Assembly (NCBI GenBank): GCA_016490735.1
Contig: JAEMWC010000013.1
Span: 2,000,001 to 2,064,000, forward strand
Reading direction: 5' to 3'
Source: Pachyseris speciosa
Taxonomy: Eukaryota; Cnidaria; Anthozoa; Scleractinia; Pachyseridae
DNA: 64,000 nt
In this document: positions 1 to 10,296 of the stretch, piece after piece
Numbering within the stretch: the first letter of the stretch is position 1
Layout: every line of letters begins with the position of its first letter
Notes under the pieces: generated by a model
Told to the model about the DNA's origin: nothing
Database searches by the model: none
Seen by the model: the letters and a program-made list of their open reading frames with translations, nothing else
Position numbers and translations under genes: made by a program

Positions 1-389
1 TCACCTCAACCCAGAGTAGTTCAAAATCGCTGTTTTCAAGATCAGAAAGATCAGAATTCAGAAGCGACATATAAAGCAACACCCCCTGCACGCCGATTAT
101 CAGAGCGGTCCAAACGAAACAAAGGATAATAACCAGGAAGATTATAAAGCTCATTAGAAATAGATTCTTTCAACCATGTTTCAGTAATGGCAAAAATAAG
201 GAAATTTTCGCGGAAAATAACTGAAGTGATCTCCTCGAACTTATTCACAATACTAGAATCCGAGCGAGAAATATTGATACTGCGGGCATTTAAATGCCCA
301 ACTTTCAGAGCAATTGAGCGATTCGGTCCAGGATTTAATTCAATGTCCGAGCACATTAAAAAAAAATATAGCAAGCAGCACTGCAACAT
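1..389 (-). pseudogene. LINE ORF2 N-terminus: 2A-like leader plus start of APE endonuclease, frameshifted
   Basis: ORF2 starts at the ATG at 387-389; an in-frame TAA lies 13 codons upstream, supporting this start. The first 14 residues are strongly hydrophobic (MLQCCLLYFFLMCS), followed by DIELNPGP, a canonical 2A-type ribosome-skipping motif. Next comes the endonuclease domain: VGHLNARSI (motif with the conserved Asn), then ITETWL (conserved Glu) and RAGGVALYV. The listed frame stops at 51-53, but the +1 frame continues with FELLWVEV, an expected endonuclease strand, to the window edge. A one-base indel near 52-58 therefore breaks this copy. RT is beyond the window. In a working element the 2A would release the downstream enzyme from the hydrophobic leader. 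Confidence 0.75.
324..347 (-). other. 2A-like ribosome-skipping motif (DIELNPGP)
   Basis: Codons 15-22 of ORF2 spell DIELNPGP, matching the D-[V/I]-E-x-N-P-G-P consensus at which the ribosome skips a peptide bond between Gly and the last Pro. 2A-like sequences at the N-terminus of ORF2 are known in some APE-type LINEs of invertebrates. Here the 21 residues before the skip point are mostly hydrophobic. Confidence 0.8.
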
Positions 390-642
390 GAAAACAAAAT
401 AGAAGGCTACACGCCGGTAAAAAACTTATCCTTATATTAAGTTCTGAGATTATAACAGAATTATAGAGCCCGATGGCTGCCTTATAGATTTTCAAACTAA
501 CCCCCATTTGATATTAACGATAAATATAATAAACTGCCCACCTGTTGCTGCATAACAACAAAACACATAACGAAAAACAAAAACATAAAATGAGATGAAA
601 TAAAATGCTCAAAGCCCCAGCGTCCAGTCATCAACACTCTTC

Positions 643-1350
643 TCACTCATCTTCCTCCTCCAGGGTATCAACTAGGCCAAATTTTAGCAAGTCCTTCTTA
701 CTTTTGACGCGGTAAATCTTATCGTCTGCACTACGAACTATAATCTTTCCATCAATTGAGTAGACTTTCGAGCTTTCCCCACAGGATTTACGGCATTGCT
801 TTAATAACCTGAGATTCTCGCGCGTAAGATCTTCGTTAATATAGATCTTCTCCTCCACGAGGTTCTTGCGACTCTTCATAAATTTCATCTTGGTTGAATG
901 GCCTCTCAACTTGGCAATAATAGCTCGAGGTCCCGCTTCGCCGGAAGTGTTTTGCTTGCCCACACGGTGAACCCGATCCAACTCTTCTCTAGTGCACACA
1001 ATGTTAAGTTTCCCCTGACACAAATTAAGAATAATTTCATAACAATCCTCGCCCTGAACTTCGGGTATCCCAAAAATTCGAATATTGTTTCTACGGCTGT
1101 ACTGCTCATTGTCAATTGCCTTCTGGGTTACCGTGTCCAGCAAAGACTTTAACTTGACCACCTCCTCTTTCAAATCCTCGACCTCCATGCGAATGGAACC
1201 AACAGCGGCCTCCACTGCTCCTGAAATAGTATCTTTAAATAACGTGCTATTCGCCATATAAGCATCGACTCGCTTGGCAAAAGCCACGGCATCCTCATCA
1301 ACTGTCGAAGTTGAAGATAATTTAGCTCTCGCACCTGCCGAGGCCGCCAT
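643..1350 (-). CDS. LINE ORF1 protein (coiled coil plus RRM-like nucleic-acid-binding domain)
   Basis: The frame is open from 1434, but the methionine at 1350 (MAASAGARAK) is the more likely start because the upstream 28 residues look like untranslated leader; the product is then about 235 residues. A heptad-like acidic and basic helix (IRMEVEDLKEEVVKLKSLLD, about 40-75 residues after the start) suggests a trimerising coiled coil. It is followed by NEQYSRRNNIRIFGIPE, the usual entry to the RRM of L1-ORF1p-like (Transposase_22) proteins, then KMKFMKSRKNL, INEDLTRENLRLLKQCRK and SIDGKIIVR, typical of the C-terminal domain. Proteins of this type bind element RNA and act as chaperones in the retrotransposition particle. 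The reading frame is uninterrupted. The family assignment comes from motif recognition. Confidence 0.82.
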   Translation of the reverse strand: MAASAGARAKLSSTSTVDEDAVAFAKRVDAYMANSTLFKDTISGAVEAAVGSIRMEVEDLKEEVVKLKSLLDTVTQKAIDNEQYSRRNNIRIFGIPEVQGEDCYEIILNLCQGKLNIVCTREELDRVHRVGKQNTSGEAGPRAIIAKLRGHSTKMKFMKSRKNLVEEKIYINEDLTRENLRLLKQCRKSCGESSKVYSIDGKIIVRSADDKIYRVKSKKDLLKFGLVDTLEEEDE

Positions 1351-1561
1351 TTTGTGTGCAACTAAATGCGAGCTTCTCGAGTCAAAAGAAAAAATAAAAG
1401 AAAACAATTTACCACATAAGATAGCCCGGGACAACAGGAAAGTTTCTAACTTCTGTAGGACGCCGAGAACTCAAAAAAAGCCTAGAATTTCAGCATATTT
1501 CAGCATATAACACGGAGCTAACAAACTCACGTCCAACCCTCACACGCTCCACGTGACTGCG

Positions 1562-1563
<2 letters not shown>

Positions 1564-1618
<55 letters not shown>
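1564..1618. repeat. (AT)n microsatellite
   Basis: An almost uninterrupted AT dinucleotide run. It lies just outside the presumed 5' end of the LINE. Confidence 0.95.
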
Positions 1619-1619
<1 letters not shown>

Positions 1620-1624
<5 letters not shown>

Positions 1625-4600
1625 GCTCTAAACAATGGTATTTCCGACTAGCCAATCATAACGTTCAACTAATGACACATGAACCAATCAGAATTCGCGT
1701 TATAAAAGTCAAAATCAAGTTGAAATTTTTGGCAAGCCTCATGCGAGCGCCATGTTGATCAAAGCTTTGATTCCACTGAAATTGTGCAGTAAAATACCGA
1801 ACGCTCGGCGAGAACCAGAAGAAATGCTCAAAATATACGAATCGGTAAGGAAAGAACTTCAAGATGAGAAGTTTATTTAAGCTGGAAATGAATTGCACTG
1901 TGCTTGACCGCTTCTGAAAGTGGCATGAACTTGCCCGAATTGGCAGCCCGAGAACAAGTTTGAGAAGTTGAATCGCTCATCGTGCCTTGTGAAGTTTTGC
2001 TGGCTAGGAATCATAGCCCAAGCAGCGGATCCAGGTTGTAGTATATTTTTTAGCTGAGAAGGTCTCAGAGAAAATACATTTTACGCTAATTTGACAGCCA
2101 AAACACGGCAACCGATCGGCTGCGCAAAGTTTGATTTGAAGCATTTACAGTCTGTAGCATTATTGAGAATTTTATTGTAGTGCTTAATGCAAAAATTACG
2201 TTGAAAAACGTTTACTGCCTTTTTTGTTCCATATTTTGTCCTCTTAGCTTCACTTTAGGTCGTGTAGCTCACGATCATCGAGGCAGAGAAAGCGCTGTGG
2301 TTTTTCTTTTGCTTTGTTTCCTCGGGCTCACGGGGAAAGAGATAGCTAAACCCCAAATCAAAATTTGGCAATTCTTTTTGTTATTATTATTTCCTTGATA
2401 TTTGTACTTGAAATTGCTTTATGAGTCTTGCGAAAGCTTTGAAATGTTTTCAAATTGTACCGGGAAACACAAACAGCGTGACGTCACAACCGTGTTTACA
2501 TACTCTCATCTAAACACACCTATTGACCAATGAGTGGGCGCGTACTATCTTAAATATTATTTTGTATGTATAATTTGCACAGAATTTCTCTTGCCAGGAG
2601 AGGGGGTCTAGATCCGACTGCGTCTCGGGTTTGCATAACTGTATCGAATTCTCCCAACTCCTCTCATGTTTAGATGAGGCTATGTAAAGACAAAAATAGT
2701 CCTCTATTGCTTAAATATATATAGTATGTTCAGCTAGTGAGATTACCTACATAGAATTGACTTCTAAAGCGACAGCAAAATTCGGCGAAAAGAAGCCCGT
2801 GCAAACTCTTATAACACTGTTGGCCAAGAACAACACAACATGTTGGGAGCGTTTGAACACCCTGTAAGATTTTCAGTTGCAGAGTATTGTTCACAGTTGT
2901 TGGATGTTCTTGTTTGAACTGCCAACAACAATCAACAAACTCACCGCGAAGTTGTTGATATAGAAACAGCTACGACGTGATTGGTTAATCCAAATCTCTA
3001 TTGTCTCTAAACCAGTCAAAATACATTCTTAATTGCTCTGTGTTACAACTTTGCATTGATTTTATACGTTTTTTACACTGTGTTTCAGAAAAATTGCTAC
3101 TTTCTTAGCCAATCAGAATTGGCAATTTTTGTTTTGTTTTGTTTGTTTGTTTGTTTTTTGCATATCCTTGGGACCCTTACAGCACTATTCAGCAAATTGA
3201 CCGATAGCGTTCAAAATAACGAAGAAACTTCGATCTGGAATATCTAGAATCACACGCGAGAAACCCTAGGTAGCTTTTGTTCAACAATCAATCAAAGAAA
3301 TTATGCGATAAAACCAAACCAAGATATTGAATTAACAAAACATGTATTTCAAGGGCAGCATTCTTAATGTTTTACACTTATTACGTTTGTTTACTAATGC
3401 GTTCTCTTTAATTTGCAGACGCCGAATCATCAAGTAAGGCGTGGAAGTCGTGACAGTACTTAACGAGCCAAAACTGTTCAGGTGAAGTTTAATGGAGCTT
3501 TTCTTGCTATGATTTTTGATGGTCCGCCGAAAGCCCATTTTCAACCTTGATGTACGGTGGTTGGTGAAGTTCAATGGAGATTCGTTGCTATGATTTGCGG
3601 CGTTCCGTAAAAAAAAAGGAAACATTTTTTTCAACCGATTATCAAGAGAACAGGAAACACACTTACTTCAACGGTAACTGCTGATCCTGGCGCCAAGAAA
3701 ACAAAACCAGGGACAAATCTTCCCCGAGAACAATAGGTTATCATACGGTCATAGTGGTACGAAACATGATAAGCGGTTGTAGAGGTTTTTGCTTTGATTT
3801 GGAGATTTAGCTAGAGCTTTGCTTCAACTCGGCCGGTATTTCACATTTGTTACTGTTGTGACAAATGTTGACCTCACTATGTTTCTGTTCAGGACCTCTG
3901 TCGCCGGTTTTGTTGTTTTGGTTTCTTTCTCAGCTTTTGTTTCTTTTTTTAGTTTTCAATTTTACCTTAAAATTGTTTAAGGCCTTTAATATTTAAACAG
4001 TTTCATATAAATAACAGCATTATAGTCAATATAGTCAGTCAACGGATAGTAATTCATTAGGACACTCTCGAATTTTGATTTTCATTATAAATGAGAGACA
4101 ACTTTATAAACTTACTTCTGTTATTTGTTGTTGTTGTTTAATTTCAGAACAATTTTATCTGTCGGCAACTTTCAGCCCATCGTATTGCCATAGGAGAGTT
4201 TAAGCAACAACGACGGCAACGGCAACGAAAGCGCCATATCAATGTGTAACGCCTCGTTATTGTAACTCTTTCTCGATATTTACACCTTGTAGAATACTGG
4301 CGAACTATCCTGGAGCTAAATGACCGCATTGAAGTTCGGAAAAGAAAGAAGAGTTAACGGTCATACGCTCACGTTCTCCAAATTCGAAACATTTAGTTAT
4401 CCAAAATCTAAAATTTGGTCATTTCACGTTGTTGTTTTGCACAGGACGCTAAATATATGTACCAAAATGTAAATCAAAGCACGTGCAGAGCGATCACTTT
4501 TGCTCATTAAGCCTTCTGCTTTGTCGCGCTCTCGTTGCCGTTGTCGTCCTCTCTGCTCAAACCCTATTTTATCCATTGTTGCATTGGTGATCTTATCAGC

Positions 4601-4650
4601 CAGAGATATCTTTTGACAATTTAAGTGAAGCAAGCAAATATCCTGCTTGT
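1620..4650. other. No gene recognised
   Basis: About 3 kb of AT-rich DNA with only short, compositionally unremarkable open frames. A GTTTT-rich stretch lies near 3120-3160. A weak short inverted motif (TGTTGGC near 2819, GCCAACAACA near 2920) may be a small hairpin repeat. I see no coding similarity, splice-supported exon or RNA gene. Confidence 0.5.
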
Positions 4651-5256
4651 CATTAAGGCCCGGACCAGATGAACCTAGTAATTGTCGAGAGTTAGATCTC
4701 ATGATAGTTACATCAGAGTTTTCTTTACCGTGGAGCACTTGGGTGAAATGAGCGCGAGAGTTTACGAGAGTCTGCCATGAGTTGGCGAACAGTTTTATCG
4801 CCTTGGGTATATTATTATTTTATTTTAGCAGCCGCGTATTTACTTGACTTAAGCTTATTCGGTACAACTCTTAAGAGTGGATTAAACGAGAGAAAGTTGT
4901 TATCGATGCTGATGAAAACTGCGAGACGGTTCAAACTCGATGAGAGCATGAGAGGGCTTCAAATTTTTCGACCAAAAACCAACATAACAACACTAAATTA
5001 AACTCAGATCTTAACCACCATAATTGTAATAATAGTAATATTGGCAACAATGAAATTTCATCTGCATGCCCACAAAAAAACTGTAGTTCGGTTAATTCAA
5101 TTGTGACATGCGCTCAGTGGTTGTATATTAGTTTCATAGTTCAAGTTGCTTCTTGTGAGGTAGCACAGTTCTCAAACGATTTCTTTTCAAACGGATGAAC
5201 TTGAAGCAAACTGAGCACTCGAAGAACCGGAAAACAAATCGTTTATTCATAGAAAC

Positions 5257-5562
5257 AATACAACTTTCTTTAATTTTCCAGACATGTTTCGACGGTGCAT
5301 CCGTCATCATCAGTGTACAGTTTTGAAATCGCCGTTAAACTTATAACGCGCGTGAAATTACAAGGTTCGTTACATTGCGTTTACAATATTGCGTGCTAAA
5401 TAGTTTAAACAATAGACATAGAGCGACTTACAGGGAGAGTGTCAGGTTTATGTGTTTCGCCTGCTGATTCAACGGGGATTTCAAAACTATACACTGATGA
5501 TGACGGATGCACCGTCGAAACATGTCTGGAAAATTAAAGAAAATTGTATTGTTTCTACGACT
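5257..5562. repeat. Inverted repeat with hammerhead-like motif in each arm (unit 1)
   Basis: The arm at about 5257-5339 is the reverse complement of about 5467-5562, including the stretch from GAAATC through CTGATGATGACGG, GAAACATGTCTGG and on to ATTGTTTC. The spacer is about 130 bp. The length and arrangement resemble a foldback or MITE-like element. Each arm contains CTGATGA, a GACGG/CCGTC stem, GAAAC and GTC. Confidence 0.7.
5494..5526 (+). ncRNA. Hammerhead-ribozyme-like core (unit 1, right arm)
   Basis: CTGATGA at 5494-5500 is followed by one extra T, then a GACGG-ATGCA-CCGTC hairpin (stem II), then GAAA and CATGTC. The order CUGAUGA, stem II, GAAA, short self-complementary stem III (ACAUGU) and GUC matches the type I hammerhead core. 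Stem I is poor here, with only two clear base pairs. The reverse-complement arm carries the same motif at 5281-5313 on the minus strand. This is a motif match only; catalysis is not shown. Confidence 0.35.
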
Positions 5563-6296
5563 ATCGATATTGTTGTTGCTCAGCAGACCATTCAAATTGT
5601 TTATTCCTTTTTGCAATGAACTAGAACAATGGAGCGACATGCACTTAACAACAAAGATTGTTTCCACCAAACGATGTCGAGGTAAACCGTTATGCTTAGT
5701 CAAATATGTGAACTGATAAGATTGAAACACAAACACATGCGTGCGCCTGCGACTGTTCAGCCGACTTAGTCAAGTAGAAATGCATAAATTAGAATGGCTA
5801 CAAAGCCTTATGGGAGTATTTGGAGCAAACAAGCACTTTTGAAGGGGAGTTCAGCACTTGGGCGGTGCCTCAAGCAGCGGCTTCGCAGACTTTAGTTGCA
5901 TTTCCCTGAGAGCAAAGTTGGAGAACAAAGTTATATTCAAAATGCTTTCGTCTTTTGGTTTGCCCACCTTGTGCATGGTGATATCTGCAGTGATTGGGGC
6001 CAAATCTTCCTTAATTAACGCTAGCCATTGTAACGTAAATCAGGCTCCGCAAGGCTGCGATGAATCTATGAAGACATTGGAAATGGAGCTGGAAAAACTC
6101 ATTGCACTGGTCAACAAAACAACTATTCCGCTACCTAAACAGCCAACTTGACAACCGAGCCCCGGTACTTTTCCGTCCCCGATAAACTATACCTCTCGTG
6201 CCTCTCGACCGTTTAGATTTCCATGTTCCCGCCCTCCCCTCTCCCACTTGCCGCACCCATCACTCCCCCAGTTCTCTCGGGCTCCAGACGCCTCCA

Positions 6297-6325
6297 CCCC
6301 CCCCCCCCCCTCCCCCACCCCACCA
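6297..6325. repeat. C-rich low-complexity tract
   Basis: A run of C followed by CCTCCCCCACCCC; a shorter version lies at 17707-17730 in unit 2. Confidence 0.85.
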
Positions 6326-6498
6326 TTCCCATTGTAAATTGGTTAGTATAAATAATAGCTATGCTCGCCATCTCACGTATTCATGCAAGCTACTAGTGAA
6401 ATATATTATTACCAAAAGGTATTCCCTCTCTGGAAATGCAACTTATTTAAGTAGCTTTATAGTGTTAAGTGGGTGGCTGTTTATCGAATATTTACAAC

Positions 6499-6540
6499 GA
6501 GGTTTGAACCCGTGACCTCGCGATTTACCGGTGCAATGCC

Positions 6541-6563
<23 letters not shown>
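6499..6563 (-). mobile_element. tRNA-derived SINE-like unit, Thr-like head (partial 3' end)
   Basis: On the minus strand the sequence begins GGCTTCATAGCTCAGTTGG (acceptor and A box) and contains GGTCACGGGTTCAAACC (B box). The acceptor 3' half is degraded here. It lies head-to-tail with the next unit about 253 bp away, the intervening DNA being the body of the repeat (tract from GTTCATATG to CGCAATTGC). Confidence 0.75.
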
Positions 6564-6578
<15 letters not shown>

Positions 6579-6741
6579 AGGTCGATTGTGGGTTCATATG
6601 TTCCCGTGAAAGAAATGAGTGTGAATGATATATGAAATAAATCATACATGAACTGCGGAAATGATATCAAAGAATGATCCTCGCAGTGGTAATCACAATT
6701 GATGCAATTGCGAAAAGAAGCCTAAAAAAAAAAAAAATGCA

Positions 6742-6790
6742 GGACTTCAACGGGGTTTGAACTCGTGACCTCGCGATTTACCGGTGCGAT

Positions 6791-6816
<26 letters not shown>
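6742..6816 (-). mobile_element. tRNA-derived SINE-like unit, complete Thr-like head
   Basis: A 75-nt tRNA-like head: acceptor GGCTTCA pairs with TGAAGTC, the D-arm is normal, the T-arm reads CGAGTTCAAACCCCG, and the loop CCGGTAA would give anticodon GGT (Thr). The anticodon stem does not pair well and U33 is replaced by C, so this is a SINE head rather than a functional tRNA gene. It is followed by an A-rich stretch (6722-6736) and AAGCC. Confidence 0.75.
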
Positions 6817-6830
<14 letters not shown>

Positions 6831-6881
6831 AAGGTCAATTGTGGGTTCATATGTTCCCGTGAAAGAAATGAGTGTGCATCG

Positions 6882-6912
6882 CACCAGTAAATCGCGAGGT
6901 CACGGGTTCGCA
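6882..6912 (+). mobile_element. Fragment of tRNA-derived SINE head
   Basis: Contains CATCGCACCAGTAAATCGCG and GGTCACGGGTTCG only. It is joined to an inverted copy of the repeat body, so the neighbouring units point toward each other. Confidence 0.6.
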
Positions 6913-7002
6913 GTTTATGTATGATTTATTTCATTTATCATTCACACTCATTTCTTTCACGGGAACATATGAACCCACAATTGACCTGCTCCAAACGTAA
7001 GT

Positions 7003-7077
7003 GGCTTCATAGCTCAGTTGGTTAAGGCATCGCATCGGTAAATCGCGAGGTCACGGGTTCAAACCCCGTTGAAGTTC
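7003..7077 (+). mobile_element. tRNA-derived SINE-like unit, complete head, plus strand
   Basis: GGCTTCATAGCTCAGTTGG through GTTGAAGTTC, followed by TTTTTTTCAGGCTTC and the tail that ends near 7145. Opposite orientation to the two units at 6499-6816. In unit 2 the matching copy is cut off after CTCAGTTGG (21550) by a deletion. Confidence 0.75.
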
Positions 7078-7145
7078 TGAATTTTTTTCAGGCTTCTTTT
7101 CGCAATTGCTTAAATTGCGTTCGCAACTGCGAGGATCATTCTTCA

Positions 7146-7940
7146 TTTGATTTAATAGTTCAAGTACCCACTTCTTGAATTGTTGTTGTTGTTTTTTTCT
7201 GAAAAGAAGACATGGTAAACAAACAATAACAAAGAAAATAACGGTATTGGAAGGTATCTGTGATTTTTAAAACGCAAATCAAGGTTTTCGAATCAAGGTT
7301 TTCGAAGTTAAAACCACGCACGAAGAAGACTGGCACCAGTGACAGTTGTGACGTCAACCCGGTATCTCCTCGACAAACTGACAACTAAAACTATAAGTGA
7401 TTCAGTGCGAAATCCTGAGGTCTTCACGATTTTGGTTGCCAAATATCTGAAAGTCAATCTGACTCGATACATGCGATTAATCTGCTGATGAGAGAGGATG
7501 AGATATCGGGTTGACGTGTTAGTTGACGTCACAACCTAGTTGGTTCCCAGTCTTTCGATTGCTCTTGTTTGAATTCAAAATGGCGGAAAATGAGCCATTT
7601 CGGGGAATTTGATCCTCTGATAAAATGAAGGCAAAGGACAGAATAAGATTACTTCTTCACATAATGTCAATTATCGGAATTCGTCGTCACAGGATACGGG
7701 TTATAGGCACTTTAACGCGAATCTTGGAAGGATGACAGAAACGAGATCCTATAGAGTGCTTTGTAAATAACACCATCAAGCGTATGCGATTGATTCACGA
7801 AAGAGTCCTGTCTACTGTGGCACGTTGTGGTTGAAAACGGTAACAAAATCACGCCAATAAATATTTGTTCAGCAACAACTATGTGTCTCTTGCTTGAGCT
7901 TTGTCTTAACCGTTCATCAAAGGTGTGGTGATGGAGGGTG
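7146..7940. other. Unit 1-specific stretch, no gene recognised
   Basis: Absent from unit 2, where the sequence jumps from CTCAGTTGG directly to ACGACTGTTATG. The TGG shared at the breakpoints suggests a deletion in unit 2. Only short frames are open and none is recognisable. Confidence 0.5.
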
Positions 7941-8803
7941 GACGACTGTTATGAAGACAGATGGAGCTAAGGGTGAAAGCATGCATGTCTAATTTCACTA
8001 TAATAATAATTAATAGTAATTTATGACTTGTTTGGAGCAAGTTAGCCTTTGGATATGATCAAATACGCCCGCCTTACAACAATGACCGGGGACTTTTACC
8101 AGACTGCTTGTAGCGCAGTTTTGAAGTAACACTTGAGTTATGAGGGCCTCCGTAATGTAAATATCAAATTAAGACAGACAGTAGCGGTGGTCACTACCAG
8201 AGGCAGAGGTTTATTACGTCCCCAGTGGTTCTTTTACGTCCCTCAGAATCAATCGATTTTGCTAAGAGGGGTTGACTTAAACAGTCCCACCAATCAAAAA
8301 AATAAGAAGGTGTCAGCCACTGGTCAACACACCTTTCTATGGCTTTCATTGTGGGAGGCCAAAGCTATTAACATCTGTTTACTATTTTGCCTGACACATT
8401 TTGAAGAACAGTGTTTAGCATGAAATTTCAATACGACTGCCGTAGTTTCATCTTCGTTTTTGCTTTTCTTTTTTTTTTTTTAATTATGCAGTCAAATTTA
8501 ACAATTTTTCATGGACTTCAGCCAATTTGTTCCACTTGATGTAGTTTTCTACAAATTGAATTATCCAAAAAGAAGGGTCCAATATGGCGGCCATGCCAAA
8601 AAGTTTTGATTGTCATCATTTCGTTATATTCTGTACTAGACAGCATGTAATATGCATGGTTAAAAAGACGGTTAAAATGTTTCAACATATTACAAGCAAT
8701 TTCTCGATGTATTAGCGTTCGTCGGACTGTATTTATGGCCAGTAAGAGCGCAAACGAAAAAGATTCAGAGCCGAATACTAGACTCGTCGCCTTTCAGGCA
8801 CGA

Positions 8804-8806
<3 letters not shown>

Positions 8807-8868
<62 letters not shown>

Positions 8869-8878
8869 TAATAATATA
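8807..8878. repeat. (AAT)n microsatellite
   Basis: A trinucleotide AAT/TAA array, preceded by the motif GATTCAGAGCCGAAT that recurs after the second array near 9105. Confidence 0.9.
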
Positions 8879-9034
8879 CACTACCGGTTTTAATAGGTTT
8901 TATAATGATCATGTTAGGTTTTAGTGATAATGTCAGATTTTGTCTTTATTTTATTCCCTGTTTAGCTCATGGGCTACGCTGCGGCGCCTCGTGTTGTTTT
9001 ATTGTATATGGCACACAGACGTTTTTTCACTGCA

Positions 9035-9037
<3 letters not shown>

Positions 9038-9088
<51 letters not shown>
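9038..9088. repeat. (AAT)n microsatellite
   Basis: A second AAT array. The flanking GATTCAGAGCCGAATC (about 9103) duplicates the sequence before the first array. In unit 2 a single array (22416-22500) replaces both, consistent with collapse or expansion between the repeats. Confidence 0.9.
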
Positions 9089-10296
9089 TAGTAATAGCAA
9101 TAAGATTCAGAGCCGAATCCTAAACTCGTCGCCTTTCAGACACGAGTAATAATCTCAGTTTTGAAACGTGATGTCTAATTCAGCGCCACATCTTTACTGG
9201 TAGACTTTAGGCTGTTTAGTTAAGATTATAGTTGTTACAGCAGGAAGTTAATAAGTAGTGTTGCGGTAGGCTGTCATCTCCTCTGACATAAACATAACAA
9301 TTTCCCAGTTTATCGAGCACGTTTTTCTGGCATATAAAGTAAGTTTCCCGTTAAAGTTAGATCAGTTCAGGTGTAGTCGCCACCGTTAAAAGCAACTGTT
9401 CCATAATTTGGCCATCATCTCGCCACATTCGTTCTTATCTAGCTATCAAGTCATATCAAGTCAAGTTTGATGCGTGTTCTTACCAATGCAAAATCAGTAT
9501 TACATTCCATTAGCATTCTTTCATTGATCATTCGTTCTATACTTAATAGGGCGTATGCACGTTACGTCATCACCGCCATCTTGGTGTACCGTGAACAAAA
9601 GATTTTGTTATTGTCCACCAACATGGCTGCCAACCATTGTCATTCGAATGCCTGGAGACTGGTTGCATACCCTCTATTTGAAATCACCGCACTATCAGGC
9701 CCGAGTTGGAAGCATATTATTCGCTACGGCTAACACTATTGTAATTCTTTCGCGATAACTCGATCCAATTTGTCTAATTGGAAACACTCGGGCGAATTCG
9801 CTAAGGGCTAAATCGTTATGAACGGCGTCAAAGTCAGGAAAAAGAACGAACATTGTCGTGATGCGCTCACGTTCTCGCTCGAGAAAACATAAAACATATC
9901 GTTGTTGTGCAGAGGACGGCAAAGAAATGTACCAAAATGTAAAGTGCACGTGCAGAGCGATTGCCTTTACTAATTAAGCCTACTGTTTTGTGGCGTTCTC
10001 GTTGCCGTTCCTGTCCTCGTTGCTTAAGTTAAAGCTCCCTAATTTGGGTAAGGCAACAGTACCATATCAAAACAAGTCCTCTTAAATGTTTATAATAGAA
10101 AGTAATTCTGCAAACGATAGATTATGGATTATAACATTTAACTTCTAAGTGTAAATTTTGGACCGTTTACAGACTCGTAAGAACACCTCAGTGTCCCCAG
10201 TTGGTTTTTCTATCTTTCTATCTTTCTTTCTTTTTTTTTTTAACCATTCGTTTCTCTGTGCATTCAAACATACCTCCCATTCGTTCTAGAGATTAC

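Larger units (their letters stand above)
1..1560 (-). mobile_element. 5' part of a two-ORF APE-type non-LTR retrotransposon (LINE)
   Basis: An ORF1 (643-1350) and the N-terminus of an ORF2 (1-389) lie in order on the minus strand, separated by about 250 bp, which is the layout of APE-endonuclease LINEs. The element continues off the left edge, so its RT and 3' end are not visible. The 5' boundary is not marked by a repeat; it is placed near the AT microsatellite that starts at 1564 and is approximate. ORF1 is open while ORF2 carries a frameshift close to the window edge, suggesting a fairly young but inactive copy. The clade (CR1/L2-like versus another jockey-superfamily group) cannot be fixed without the RT. 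Confidence 0.8.

Noticed and set aside
3332..3634. 100-codon minus-strand frame
   Set aside because: No similarity and composition typical of random AT-rich sequence; the region has stops in all other frames at the expected density.
6742..6816. Functional tRNA-Thr gene
   Set aside because: The anticodon stem does not pair, position 33 is C, and the unit is part of a dispersed repeat with a constant tail.
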